A stretch of DNA of 64,000 nucleotides from Jeotgalibacillus campisalis (GTDB lineage: Bacteria > Bacillota > Bacilli > Bacillales > Jeotgalibacillaceae). Location: contig NZ_JXRR01000001.1 of assembly GCF_000829515.1 (NCBI RefSeq), positions 124,001-188,000 on the forward strand, read 5' to 3'. The notes beneath the pieces are model-generated. The model saw only the letters and a program-made list of their open reading frames with translations, did not search any database and had not been told where the DNA came from. The translations under genes and the position numbers were made by a program. Shown piece after piece: positions 1 to 8,565 of this stretch. The first letter of the stretch is position 1; every line of letters begins with the position of its first letter.

Positions 1-94
1 CTGCTCATTCTTTTCACTCCCATAAAACAATCATTCTTCATAATATACTATATATCTACTTCTGTCAAGGAAACCTGGATTAAGAGGAACCAAC

Positions 95-1498
95 ATGGCG
101 AATGATTTATCTGCATACTTCTTAACCAATCACGAACGACATCTAAACGAACTTTCTGAGTGGCTGTCGATCCCAAGCATCAGTTCCTTATCCGCACATA
201 AAAAAGATACTGTCAAGGGAGCGGAATGGATTGTCCGTGAGCTGAAAAGAATCGGAATGGAAAAGGTTGAGGTTTACCCTACTCAAGGCCACCCAGTCGT
301 TTATGCAGAACGGCTGCACGCTAAAGAAAAGCCGACTGTGCTTGTCTACGGACATTATGACGTACAACCCGTTGATCCGCTGCACCTCTGGGAATCCGAC
401 CCATTTAAACCTGCTATACGTGATAATAAAATCTACGCCAGAGGAGCTACAGATGATAAAGGACAGACTTTTATGCACTTGAAGGTCGTTGAAGCTTTAT
501 TAAAAGAGCATGGAGAGCTCCCTGTTAATATTAAGTTTTTAATCGAAGGCGAAGAAGAAATCGGCAGTATTAATCTTCCTGAATTTGTTGAAAAAAACCA
601 GGAGCTTTTATTTACGGACGTAATCGTCATATCGGATACCGGGATGCAGGAAAAAGGGCAGCCTGCCTTATGCTACGGTCTTCGGGGTCTTGCGGGTTTG
701 CAAATAGATGTAAAAGGGGCAAAAGGGGATCTTCATTCAGGACAATTTGGCGGAGCGGTGCAAAACGCCCTGCACGCCCTCGTTCATTTACTGGATTCAT
801 TTCGTAATGAAGATGGTGTGATTCAGGTCGAACGCTTTTACGATAAAGTTAAAGACTTAGAGGATGAAGAAAAAAAAGTCCATGATTCACTTCAATTCAG
901 TGATAAAGAGTTAAAAAAAGAGCTTGAAGTAAACGATTTAGCAGGAGAAAAAGGATTTTCCACCCTTGAGCGGATGTGGGTAAGACCAACCCTCGAAATT
1001 AATGGAATGTGGGGCGGTTATCAAGGAGAAGGCCTTAAAACTGTATTGCCTAATGAAGCGCATGCCAAGATCACTTGCCGGCTGGTACCAGACCAGGATC
1101 CTGATGAAATCATTCGGCTATTAACCGCTCATATAGAAGCCCATACTCCTGCAGGCGTGACGGTCGCTGTGACTGTATATGATAAGGGTGCTCCTTATGT
1201 GGCGCCTTACGATCATCCAGCGATCCAGGCGGCTGGACGTTCATATGAGAAAATTTACGATGTGCCTGTCCAGTATATACGCAGAGGCGGAACGATCCCC
1301 ATCGTCGCAGAATTTGATCAGATTCTAAAAAAACCGGTTGTCCTTATGGGCTTCGGACTGCCGGGAGAAAACTTCCATGCACCAAATGAACATTTTCATC
1401 TTGAAAATTTTGATTACGGTTTAAGAGTCATCACTGATTATTTACAGGAGCTGCCTAAAGCACTTGAAAAAAGCAACGATTTAACTCAAAAATTATAG
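95..1498 (+). CDS. M20 family metallopeptidase (dipeptidase)
   Basis: Predicted zinc-dependent cytosolic dipeptidase of the ArgE/DapE/PepV class, 467 aa, which is the usual length for M20 dipeptidases. Metal and catalytic motifs are visible: YGHYDVQP (H87, D89), the ATDDKG segment (D120) and EGEEEIGS (catalytic E153 followed by metal ligand E154). The middle of the protein (about 195-310) fits the lid/dimerisation domain, and a late FHAPNEH supplies the C-terminal His. The ATG follows an AAGAGGA ribosome site. It is a monocistronic gene followed by a terminator. The substrate cannot be read from the sequence; family members cleave short peptides or N-acyl amino acids. Confidence 0.9.
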   Translation: MANDLSAYFLTNHERHLNELSEWLSIPSISSLSAHKKDTVKGAEWIVRELKRIGMEKVEVYPTQGHPVVYAERLHAKEKPTVLVYGHYDVQPVDPLHLWESDPFKPAIRDNKIYARGATDDKGQTFMHLKVVEALLKEHGELPVNIKFLIEGEEEIGSINLPEFVEKNQELLFTDVIVISDTGMQEKGQPALCYGLRGLAGLQIDVKGAKGDLHSGQFGGAVQNALHALVHLLDSFRNEDGVIQVERFYDKVKDLEDEEKKVHDSLQFSDKELKKELEVNDLAGEKGFSTLERMWVRPTLEINGMWGGYQGEGLKTVLPNEAHAKITCRLVPDQDPDEIIRLLTAHIEAHTPAGVTVAVTVYDKGAPYVAPYDHPAIQAAGRSYEKIYDVPVQYIRRGGTIPIVAEFDQILKKPVVLMGFGLPGENFHAPNEHFHLENFDYGLRVITDYLQELPKALEKSNDLTQKL

Positions 1499-1525
1499 TG
1501 GTCTTACCCTAAAACTAAAACAAAA

Positions 1526-1570
1526 AGCCGCTCCCCATTCTGCCTTAATAGAACGAGGGGCGGCTATTTG
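1526..1570 (+). terminator. Rho-independent terminator after the M20 peptidase
   Basis: An AGCCGC-CCCC arm pairs with GGGGCGGCT (one bulged T), followed by the weak T-run ATTTGTCATT. It lies 28 bases after the peptidase stop. Confidence 0.6.
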
Positions 1571-1651
1571 TCATTAAAATCCACTCTATGAAATGTTCAA
1601 TTCTCATCTGTCCGTCAAAATACAGCGCGGACTCAAGAAATTTTATTCTTA

Positions 1652-1864
1652 TTACGTTCTCATTAGCCTGCTGGTCGCAATTATTCGGTACAGATCACTA
1701 ACTGGTTTATTTTCCCGTTCCCAGTCCCCGGTTATAATACCTGGTATTTCAAATGTCTTTTCCATTTTAATCATCAGATCTGCGTATAAGTCATCCAACT
1801 GGTCACCAGTTTGAGTTTGTGTTTGAAGTGTTTCAAATTCGTTCAATAATGATTCAATAGACAT
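1652..1864 (-). CDS. Small conserved-looking hypothetical protein (70 aa)
   Basis: I do not recognise this family. The product is 70 aa, acidic in the first half (MSIESLLNEFETLQTQTQTG), predicted mostly helical and soluble, with no signal peptide or membrane segment. Support for a real gene is the ATG preceded by a good AAGGAAAGG ribosome site with about 8 bases of spacing, and its isolation between a terminator and a pseudogene. It may be a small regulatory or spore-associated protein, but nothing in the sequence shows that. Confidence 0.5.
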   Translation of the reverse strand: MSIESLLNEFETLQTQTQTGDQLDDLYADLMIKMEKTFEIPGIITGDWERENKPVSDLYRIIATSRLMRT

Positions 1865-1987
1865 GCTTATTGTTCCTTTCCTTCTTTTCCTGTTTAGCGT
1901 GAAGCAGTACTAATTTGCACCTTGTAACTATTCCCCTATAGCATTCCATTCGAAACCACTGGCGGCACATTTACTTTCCCACTATCT

Positions 1988-2131
1988 TTATCGAGGTGAC
2001 GAAAGCTCAATGATGTCGCCCCAAGTGTTTTTCCCGCGCTCTTTTATGCGTTCGCCAAGCTCACAAAATAAGTATGCAGCTGTCAAGGCATCTCCTGTCG
2101 CTGTATGCCTGTCATACCTGTTCCTTTTCAT
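1988..2131 (-). pseudogene. Relic of a DnaQ-like 3'-5' exonuclease (C-terminal part)
   Basis: Translating the minus strand from 2131 gives about 47 codons containing DRHTATGDALTAAYLF, the ExoIII motif (H-x4-D) of DEDDh exonucleases such as the PolIII epsilon domain, followed by a short helical tail and a stop at 1990-1988. The N-terminal DxE (Exo I) and Exo II motifs are absent. Upstream, a different frame (QPDLRHLVVVNEK) runs into a stop, which suggests a frameshift plus a large 5' deletion. A plus-strand reading frame over 2010-2207 is only its antisense shadow. The remaining piece cannot be an active nuclease. Confidence 0.6.
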
Positions 2132-2301
2132 TTACGACCACAAGGTGGCGGAGATCCGGCTGCTGCTGAAAATCGATTCTATTAAGGAACTTCCATTTAT
2201 TCCTTAGACTGTTTTATGTGGTAAAATTATTCTTCATTAATGTCACATTCTCATTTTTCATTCATATAGTAGGAGTAATTGCTATGTAAGGGGTGTTTAA
2301 A

Positions 2302-2526
2302 ATGAATGGACAGTCACCACAATCAATTCAATTCACTACGCTTTATGATCCATACGTCTATCAAACATTAAGTACGATTATTGGAACAAATATTGTCGTT
2401 CAGACCACTCAGAATTCCGTGCAAGGAAAGCTTACGACTGTAATGCCAGACCATATCGTTGTAGAAATTAATCAAACACCTTTCTTTATCCGCACGCAGC
2501 AAATCATCTGGGTTTCTCCTTCTTAA
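2302..2526 (+). CDS. yuzF: YuzF-like protein (DUF2642)
   Basis: Small soluble protein of 74 aa resembling Bacillus YuzF/DUF2642: it carries an LSTIIGTNIVVQTT...GKLTTVMPDHIVVE pattern that predicts a small beta-barrel (Sm-like) fold. The role is unknown; relatives occur in spore formers. ATG 2302 is preferred over GTG 2293 because AAGGGG at 2288-2293 is spaced 8 bases from it and overlaps the GTG. It lies 78 bases before the manganese catalase gene and may be cotranscribed with it. Confidence 0.7.
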   Translation: MNGQSPQSIQFTTLYDPYVYQTLSTIIGTNIVVQTTQNSVQGKLTTVMPDHIVVEINQTPFFIRTQQIIWVSPS

Positions 2527-2600
2527 AAAAACCCCTCTTTTTCATATCCTCTGCTAGGTGAACATACACATAGCAGGAGGAATATGCAAAGGAGGGTTTT
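2526..2600 (+). other. Inverted repeat in the catalase leader, covering its ribosome site
   Basis: AAAACCCCTCTTT (about 2527-2540) can pair with AAAGGAGGGTTTT (2588-2600), with an inner hairpin formed by CCTCTGCTA (2548-2556) and TAGCAGGAGG (2571-2580). The outer arm contains the catalase ribosome site AAAGGAGGG. It could be an attenuator or an RNA that hides the ribosome site. Pairing is imperfect and no factor is known. Confidence 0.35.
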
Positions 2601-2603
2601 ATT

Positions 2604-3494
2604 GTGTTCAAGCGAGTAAATAAACTGCTGATTGAGCTGCCAGCTCCTGAATACGGAGACGCCAATGCGGCTGCTGCTGTACAGGAATTGCTGGGTGGAA
2701 AATTCGGAGAAATGTCTACACTTAATAATTATATGTACCAATCCTTTAACTTCAGACAAAAAGGAAAACTGAAACCCTTTTATGATATTGTGGCGAGCAT
2801 TACAGCAGAGGAATTTGGCCATGTAGAGCTTGTCAGCAACACGATTAACCTTCTGCAAAAAGGATCCTCCTTCACAGCTGAACCGGATCTGACACCTCTC
2901 CAAAACGGCAAAGATATGCGCAATACCTATGCCTTTATTGCCACAGCTCAGACATCTCTGGCAGGAGATTCGATGGGGAATCCATGGAGAGGTGATTATG
3001 TTTTTTCAAGCGGAAACCTTGTATTAGACCTAATGCATAACTTTTTTCTTGAAATCGGTGCCCGTACACATAAGATGAGGGTTTACGAAATGACTGATCA
3101 CCCGACAGCGAGGGAAATGATCGGCTATCTTTTGGTTCGCGGCGGGGTTCACGTCCTTGCTTACGCTAAAGCGCTTGAAATTGCGACAGGCGTGGATTTG
3201 ACCAAAATGCTTCCAATACCGAGCCTGGATAACCGGGTATTTGATCATGCGAGAAAATACGAAGATCAAGGTGTGGGAAATGTTTTATTTACATGGAGTG
3301 ATGGGGACTACCAGGATATACGTGCCATATGGAAGGGAACAAACCCAAGCAACGGACAGCCGCTGGTCGTACAGGAAGGCACCCCGGAAGGAGCACCTAT
3401 TCCAGATCTTGACGATCTGCCAGAAGAATTTGCCCCGGGAATTGGCAAGGATGAATACGAGCAAATCTTAAAAAGACTAAGAGCAAATATGTAG
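2604..3494 (+). CDS. Manganese catalase
   Basis: Dimanganese catalase (H2O2 to water and oxygen), cytoplasmic or spore-coat associated in relatives (CotJC/YdbD families). The 296 aa length is normal. Four-helix ferritin-like ligand motifs are visible: GEMSTLNNY (E36), EEFGHVELV (Glu/His pair), EIGARTHKMRVYEM and REMIGYLLVRGGVHVLAYA. The C-terminal tail is acidic with a proline/glycine linker. GTG 2604 is the start, 7 bases after AAAGGAGGG. The preceding spacer can fold over this ribosome site. No PerR-type operator was identified. Confidence 0.92.
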   Translation: MFKRVNKLLIELPAPEYGDANAAAAVQELLGGKFGEMSTLNNYMYQSFNFRQKGKLKPFYDIVASITAEEFGHVELVSNTINLLQKGSSFTAEPDLTPLQNGKDMRNTYAFIATAQTSLAGDSMGNPWRGDYVFSSGNLVLDLMHNFFLEIGARTHKMRVYEMTDHPTAREMIGYLLVRGGVHVLAYAKALEIATGVDLTKMLPIPSLDNRVFDHARKYEDQGVGNVLFTWSDGDYQDIRAIWKGTNPSNGQPLVVQEGTPEGAPIPDLDDLPEEFAPGIGKDEYEQILKRLRANM

Positions 3495-3571
3495 CTGCCT
3501 GCCCTTGAAATACCTGCTTCCAATGAACTGTGGTATCATTAAACAAACGTTTAATGGAGAGTGGGAAAGTC

Positions 3572-3766
3572 ATGAATGGACAGCAGCGAAGCACGATTAC
3601 ACCGGGGATTGAAGTTGACATTGTCCTGAAGCAGGATCAGCGTTCGGGAAAGTTAACGAGAGGGATTGTGAAGGATTTACTTACTAAATCTCCCTCTCAC
3701 CCCCATGGCATAAAAGTTCGTTTAACAGACGGCCAGGTTGGACGAGTTAAAAATATTATTACCTAA
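3572..3766 (+). CDS. ywbE: YwbE family protein (DUF2196)
   Basis: A 64-aa protein beginning MNGQQRSTITPGIEVDIV and containing DQRSGKLTRGIVKDLLT and HPHGIKVRLTDGQVGRV, which I recognise as YwbE. The fold is a small KOW/SH3-like beta barrel. The function is not established. The internal ATG 3572 gives the family-typical N-terminus, with weak ribosome site GAGTGGGAAAG upstream; longer in-frame starts would add a non-conserved extension. In Bacillus subtilis this gene sits beside ywbD; here ywbD is 3 kb away on the opposite strand. Confidence 0.85.
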   Translation: MNGQQRSTITPGIEVDIVLKQDQRSGKLTRGIVKDLLTKSPSHPHGIKVRLTDGQVGRVKNIIT

Positions 3767-3883
3767 GAGCCAACAGAAACATAATTAAAACAAAGCTACA
3801 TTTTTTTAAGTGGACAGGTCAAAAAGAAGCATGGACAGAACTGTGAAAGATGTTTAATTTGAGTTCTTTTTAATAGTTAATTT

Positions 3884-4052
3884 GAGGTGAACGGAGCGGA
3901 AGGTGGCGACTGCAGGATATGACGGCAAGCTGGGACTTTACAGGGCAAGGCCCTGAAAAGTCTCAAGCTCCCGTCCCTGCGGAATGCGTCCGCCTGAAGC
4001 GCAGCGAACCGGTTTGAAGAGGTTGAGACATATTGTCCCGACCCCTTTTTGC
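3884..4052 (+). repeat. Family A intergenic palindromic repeat, copy 1
   Basis: About 170 bases that recur at 9632-9801 and, inverted, at 18384-18546. It starts GGAGCGGAAGGTGGCGACT, has an inner hairpin of GACTTT..AGGG with CCCT..AAAGTC, and ends with GCGGAATGCGTCCGCCTGAAG, GCGAACCGG and a GAGACA..TGTCCC stem. It fills the 318-base gap between ywbE and the helicase. No reading frame is conserved between copies. It resembles the dispersed repeats common in Bacillaceae intergenic DNA. Confidence 0.8.
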
Positions 4053-4084
4053 TTTTTTACAAGTGAAAACGTAAAGTCCCTGCA

Positions 4085-6349
4085 TCAAGTTGAAATTCTC
4101 CATTCAAGCGGTAATAGCTCCTGATATAGAGGGGATTGAAAACGGTCATCAATCAGCAGCAGAATTCCCTCATCTTCCTCAGTCCGTATTAACCGTCCGC
4201 CTGCCTGCAAAACTTTGTTTATCCCTGGATAGACATAAGCATAATGATAGCCATTTAAGTCTTGGCTTTGAAAAAAGTTCTTCATTTGATTCCGCTCAGG
4301 ATTAATTTGAGGAATCCCTGCACCTATGACTGCCACTCCTTTTAACTGGTCTCCAGGAAGGTCCACTCCCTCTGAAAAAACACCTCCCATTACAGCAAAA
4401 GCCAATACACGTTTTTCTCCCGCGAAAGCAGCTAGAAACTGCTCCCGTTGCTGTTCATCCATCATTTTTGACTGAACGAGTAAATCAGCTTCATTGTGAT
4501 TAAATAATGAAGAAAAACGTTCCACAGCCATTTCCATATACTGATAGGATGGGAAATAAGCGATGAAATTCCCTTCTGCATCTTCGAACCCTTTGTGTAA
4601 TGCCCCTAGAATCGAATCAAGCGTGCGTTCGCGATCACGATACTTTGTAGAAATCGCATAGGTGCGCACCTCAATCTGTTCTTTTTTAAAAGGGCTGGGA
4701 ATGGCCAATCCATAATCGTTTTCATCTCCCCCAAGCATGCTTTTCACATACTGTGCTGGAGCAAATGTAGCAGAGAAAAACACTGTTCCGCGATAGCTTT
4801 TCGTTGATTCTTTCACAAAAAGAGAAGGATCCATGCAGACAATTTTAATCCAGATGTTACTGCCTTTTTTTTCAATCAGAAAATAAAATCGTTCATCCAT
4901 CGATTCAATGACATGAAGCATTCGTTGAGCGGCAAAATATAAATCAATCGTATCTTTCTCTGTTTCTCCTTCTTGAATCCTTTCCTCCGCTGCTTCATAA
5001 AAAGCTAGCAGATCCTCCGTCCATTCACGGGGAGATTCCTTTAGAATATGAAAATTTTGTTCACCGCACAATTTCTTAAGATCAAGGCAGGTCTTATTTA
5101 TCTTTTTTGCTGCTTTTTTCACTGAAGGAGATCCGTCCATTTTACTTAGCGCAAGAAAAGTGGATTTTTGGATCATGGCAGAATACATCTCACGCGCCCG
5201 GTCAACCAAATTATGAGCTTCGTCTACTAATAAAACCGTTGAACGCTTTTGTTCCCCCATCAATCGCTTTCTTGCCACTCTGGGGTCAAAGACGTAATTA
5301 TAATCACCAATCATTGCATCTGTCAGGTACGAAAGATCCATTGAGAATTCAAATGGGCAGACACGATGCTTTAACGCATAGCGCTCCACAACAGACCGGT
5401 TGATCATATATTCATTTCCCAACATGTCCAGTACGGCCTCATTAATCCGGTCAAAATGTCCGTCCGCGAACTCACAGTATTCCTTTTGACATATCGTTTT
5501 TTCCTTAAAGCAAATCTTATCTTTTGCGGTTAGGGATACAGCTGACAGCTTCAGTCCTTTTTCATGCATATCAGCCAGCGCTTCTTCTGCAGCAGCCCGA
5601 GTAATGGTTTTTGCTGTAGAGTAAATAAGCTGATTCGCCTTGCCTTCCCCTATTGTTTTAATCGCTGGAAACAAGGTTGAGATGGTTTTCCCAATTCCGG
5701 TAGGTGCCTGTGCAAACAATTTGCCTTTTTCGCTGATTGTTTGATAAACAGCACCAGCAAACTTCCTTTGCCCCTCACGAAAATGGCTGTAAGGAAAGCT
5801 CAACTCCTGGATGGACTCGTTTCGTTTTTCTTGAAGGTCATTGATCAATTCAGCGAACGGAGCATAGACACGCACCATTTGCTCCACTTGTTCTTTTAAG
5901 AAAAAGGCTGAGTAATGTTGAAGAAATCGCTTTTCTTCTTTTGTTACGTTTTGCACGTATGTGACCTGAATTCCGATTTCATCAAGTCCTTCTTTCTCAG
6001 TAACCATCCATGCATATACCATCCCTTGTGCTAGATGAACGGCAGAAGGTTCTGAAATGGTATGGAGGAGACGGGAGGTCGATTTAATTTCGTCAATCAC
6101 CGGCTTTTCTTCTAGTAAAAGCAGACCGTCGCATCGTCCTTCAAGCTGGTACGTTTGTCCATCGAGCTCTATTTTACCTTCTAAAGAAACTTCCTTCTGA
6201 TCCTGTTCCTTGTACTTTTTTTGAACAGCCTGATGGTTTCTTGTCCCTTCTATCATGGCCGTTGAGCTGCCGATTCTGGCATCAATACTCCCGCTTCTAT
6301 GCACATATTCAGCAAGCCGTCTTGCAGAAATCCTCGTTACTTCCGCCAT
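4085..6349 (-). CDS. PD-(D/E)XK nuclease fused to a DinG/XPD-type helicase
   Basis: A 754-aa superfamily 2 helicase. The N-terminal part (about 1-165) carries a Cas4/RecB-like nuclease signature, GRCDGLLLL followed by VIDEIKST (D74, E87-x-K89). The helicase begins with FREGQRKFAGAVY (Q motif), Walker A APTGIGKT (about 215-222), four cysteines of an iron-sulfur domain (CFKEKTICQKEYC and CPFEF), the VDEAHNL box, and C-terminal motifs FSATFAP, GGVFSEGVDLPGD and QAGGRLIRTEEDEG. It is likely a 5'-3' DNA helicase/nuclease in repair. ATG 6349 is chosen for its AGGAAGGG ribosome site, nine codons inside a longer frame. Confidence 0.88.
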   Translation of the reverse strand: MAEVTRISARRLAEYVHRSGSIDARIGSSTAMIEGTRNHQAVQKKYKEQDQKEVSLEGKIELDGQTYQLEGRCDGLLLLEEKPVIDEIKSTSRLLHTISEPSAVHLAQGMVYAWMVTEKEGLDEIGIQVTYVQNVTKEEKRFLQHYSAFFLKEQVEQMVRVYAPFAELINDLQEKRNESIQELSFPYSHFREGQRKFAGAVYQTISEKGKLFAQAPTGIGKTISTLFPAIKTIGEGKANQLIYSTAKTITRAAAEEALADMHEKGLKLSAVSLTAKDKICFKEKTICQKEYCEFADGHFDRINEAVLDMLGNEYMINRSVVERYALKHRVCPFEFSMDLSYLTDAMIGDYNYVFDPRVARKRLMGEQKRSTVLLVDEAHNLVDRAREMYSAMIQKSTFLALSKMDGSPSVKKAAKKINKTCLDLKKLCGEQNFHILKESPREWTEDLLAFYEAAEERIQEGETEKDTIDLYFAAQRMLHVIESMDERFYFLIEKKGSNIWIKIVCMDPSLFVKESTKSYRGTVFFSATFAPAQYVKSMLGGDENDYGLAIPSPFKKEQIEVRTYAISTKYRDRERTLDSILGALHKGFEDAEGNFIAYFPSYQYMEMAVERFSSLFNHNEADLLVQSKMMDEQQREQFLAAFAGEKRVLAFAVMGGVFSEGVDLPGDQLKGVAVIGAGIPQINPERNQMKNFFQSQDLNGYHYAYVYPGINKVLQAGGRLIRTEEDEGILLLIDDRFQSPLYQELLPLEWRIST

Positions 6350-6390
6350 GGCAACCCTTCCTGTTCTATTTAGCATTCGGTATTGCTTTT

Positions 6391-6766
6391 GATCCAGCTA
6401 TGAGCGCTAGGCCCTCGAGGTTGTAAGCACGGTGCAAATCCGCCCAAAACCAGGCGGATTATTCACCGCGTCTTACACTTGTCGGGCCTGGACGAGCGCT
6501 TTGCACTTTTTATTGAATCCAGTTCCAAGCGCTAGGCCCTCGAGGTTGTAAGGCACGGTGCAAATCCGCCCAAAACCAGGCGGATTGTTCACCGCGTCTT
6601 ACACTTGTCCGGCCTGGACGAGCGCTTTGCACTTTTTATTGAATCCAGTTCCAAGCGCTAGGCCCTCGAGGTTGTAAGCACGGTGCAAATCCGCCCAAAA
6701 CCAGGCGGATTATTCACCGCGTCTTACACTTGTCGGGCCTGGACGAGCGCTTTGCACTTTTTATTT
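6391..6766. repeat. Family B: three tandem 125-126 bp palindromic units
   Basis: Three nearly identical units with GCGCTAGGCCC at 6404, 6529 and 6655. Each unit is an imperfect palindrome: AGCGCTAGGCC...GGCCTGGACGAGCGCT on the outside, then TTGTAAG/CTTACA, CGGTG/CACCG and AATCCGCC/GGCGGATT around an AAAACCA loop. Spacers such as TTTGCACTTTTTATTGAATCC are repeated too. No coding potential is shared. The array lies between convergent-tail and head ends of the helicase and ywbD. Confidence 0.9.
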
Positions 6767-6768
6767 TA

Positions 6769-6801
6769 AAAAGCTGCTCACTTTGTGATGTGAGCAGCTG
6801 T
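6769..6801 (-). terminator. Terminator of ywbD
   Basis: On the minus strand AGCTGCTCAC pairs perfectly with GTGAGCAGCT, followed by TTTTTAAAA. It is 10 bases after the ywbD stop. Confidence 0.85.
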
Positions 6802-6810
6802 TCGTCGTCC

Positions 6811-7995
6811 TTACTTTCTTTTTACAACGAGCACCTTCAGGTAATCTCCTTCAGGAAAAGAAGAAGAAACCGTAAAGTCCTCAGGCAGAGTGAAGGTTTC
6901 AATGATTTCATACTTTAATCCTTTTTCCTTGAATGCTTCATCAATAAAACGCTGAAATTTCTTCATATTAAATGAAGCTGCATTGGTGGAGGCGACAATG
7001 ATTCCTTTGTCTTCCGTAATATCAATGGCTTGCTTCATCAGGTTTTTGTAGTCTTTTGCCGCACTGAATATATTTTTCTTCGAGCGTGCGAAGCTTGGCG
7101 GGTCCATGACAACAAGATCGAATTTGATTTCATTTTTCACAGCGTAATTAAAATAGCGGAACACATCTCGCACCAAGATATCTTGAGCTTCATAGTCAAT
7201 GCCGTTCATGCTGAACTGTTCAATTGTCTTAGCTACACTGCGATTAGCTAAATCCACACTGGTTGTTTTTACGGCGCCGCCCAATGAAGCAAATACTGAA
7301 AATGCCCCTGTATAGGAAAAGGTGTTTAAAACATTTTTCCCTTCTGAATACTTGTCCCGTATTGCTTTTCTAACATCACGCTGATCAAGAAACACTCCAA
7401 CCATCGCGCCATCATTTAAATGAACAGCAAATTGAGCACCATTTTCTTTAACGATAAGAGGAAAAGACGGGCGTTCACCTTTTACAAAATCATCATCTTC
7501 TACATACTGACCCTTTGTATCAAACCGTTTTTTCTCATAGATGCTCTTGAACGTGACCAATTCTTCAAACGCTTGTAAAATTTCTTCGCGCAGCAAATAA
7601 ATCCCTTCACTGTACCATGTAAATAAATAATGATTATCGAAATAGTCGATCGTCAGCCCGCCGATTCCGTCGCCTTCGCCATTAAAGACGCGAAACGCGG
7701 TTGTTTGGGTTTTATTAAACCATTTTTTCCTTCTTCCAAGCGCTGCGCGGATTCTATTAACAAAAAGACGGTAGCCGATTTCTTCCTCCGCATCCCATGT
7801 GATCAACCAGCCGATGCCTTTGTTTTGTTTTCCGATATATCCTCTGGCAATAAATTGATTTCGATCGTCAACTGCTGTGAGAATTTCGCCTTCCTGCCCA
7901 ACTTGATCTGGACTTTCAAGCATTTCAGCTGTCAGCAGTGGATAGCCGTTTTTTACTTTATCTGCAAATTTATTTTTGATTCTAACTTTCGTCAT
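6811..7995 (-). CDS. ywbD: Class I SAM-dependent rRNA methyltransferase, YwbD/RlmI type
   Basis: A 394-aa protein with an N-terminal PUA domain (about 1-75, including VKNGYPLLTAEML), a linking EEHD-like beta domain, and a Rossmann methyltransferase domain with NTFSYTGAFSVFASLGG (SAM motif I), SVDLANRS and the catalytic-region motif VMDPPSF. By family it methylates a cytosine C5 of 23S rRNA (RlmI-like), cytoplasmic. The ATG follows a GAGGAGAG ribosome site. It is monocistronic with its own terminator. The exact target base is not readable from sequence. Confidence 0.9.
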   Translation of the reverse strand: MTKVRIKNKFADKVKNGYPLLTAEMLESPDQVGQEGEILTAVDDRNQFIARGYIGKQNKGIGWLITWDAEEEIGYRLFVNRIRAALGRRKKWFNKTQTTAFRVFNGEGDGIGGLTIDYFDNHYLFTWYSEGIYLLREEILQAFEELVTFKSIYEKKRFDTKGQYVEDDDFVKGERPSFPLIVKENGAQFAVHLNDGAMVGVFLDQRDVRKAIRDKYSEGKNVLNTFSYTGAFSVFASLGGAVKTTSVDLANRSVAKTIEQFSMNGIDYEAQDILVRDVFRYFNYAVKNEIKFDLVVMDPPSFARSKKNIFSAAKDYKNLMKQAIDITEDKGIIVASTNAASFNMKKFQRFIDEAFKEKGLKYEIIETFTLPEDFTVSSSFPEGDYLKVLVVKRK

Positions 7996-8121
7996 GTATC
8001 TTACTCTCCTCAGTTGCTTCGAATGATCTTTAAAGGATCTTCTGCACTCTCTTCATCATAACGGAGGTGGTTGGCACACACAAATATTCTTTTAACAGAT
8101 TGAGTTTATCCCACCCCTCTG

Positions 8122-8565
8122 TTAAACCGTTTCTGCTTCAATAAATTTCTTTAACTTCTGCAAATGAAACAATTCCTCTTTTGAGATCATACGTACAATC
8201 ATTCCTCTAAACAAACTTCTGGCAAAACCGGATGTTTTCACCTTTCCATCAAAAGTGACAAACGTTCCGTCCCCCTGTTGTGTAAAGGTATAGCGAAATT
8301 CAATTTCAACTCCATTTTGACTGCTTGATACTGCATATGAGGCATTTGGCACATGCTCGATTACTTCCAGGACAGATTGTACCCGTCTTCCTCCAAGGTT
8401 TCGTATTTCATTATATTTTGTTCCTTTGCCAACTGGACCATCTGTTATTTTTGCCACTTCTTCCACCTGATCCATTATCTGAGGTGATTGCTCCATGTTT
8501 GTTGTGATGGTAAAAACCTCTTCAAGCGGGCGTTCTATTAGGATTGTTTGATTTAGTGCCCCCAT
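8122..8565 (-). CDS. SRPBCC family (START/polyketide-cyclase-like) protein
   Basis: A 147-aa soluble protein with the hallmark N-terminal strand ILIERPLEEVFTITTNMEQSPQIM, the GTKYNEIRNLGGRR region, and a C-terminal helix that lines the hydrophobic cavity. SRPBCC proteins bind or convert small hydrophobic ligands; the ligand is unknown here. The ATG follows ACGGAGGGG. It is divergent from the SGNH hydrolase gene with a 200-base intergenic stretch that should hold both promoters; I could not place either confidently. Confidence 0.8.
   Translation of the reverse strand: MGALNQTILIERPLEEVFTITTNMEQSPQIMDQVEEVAKITDGPVGKGTKYNEIRNLGGRRVQSVLEVIEHVPNASYAVSSSQNGVEIEFRYTFTQQGDGTFVTFDGKVKTSGFARSLFRGMIVRMISKEELFHLQKLKKFIEAETV

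Noticed and set aside
2010-2207. 65-codon plus-strand frame
   Set aside because: It is antisense to the exonuclease relic, whose conserved motif explains the open frame.
6404-6760. Small structured RNA gene in the Family B units
   Set aside because: Three tandem near-identical copies without a promoter or single terminator fit a repeat better than a defined RNA gene.
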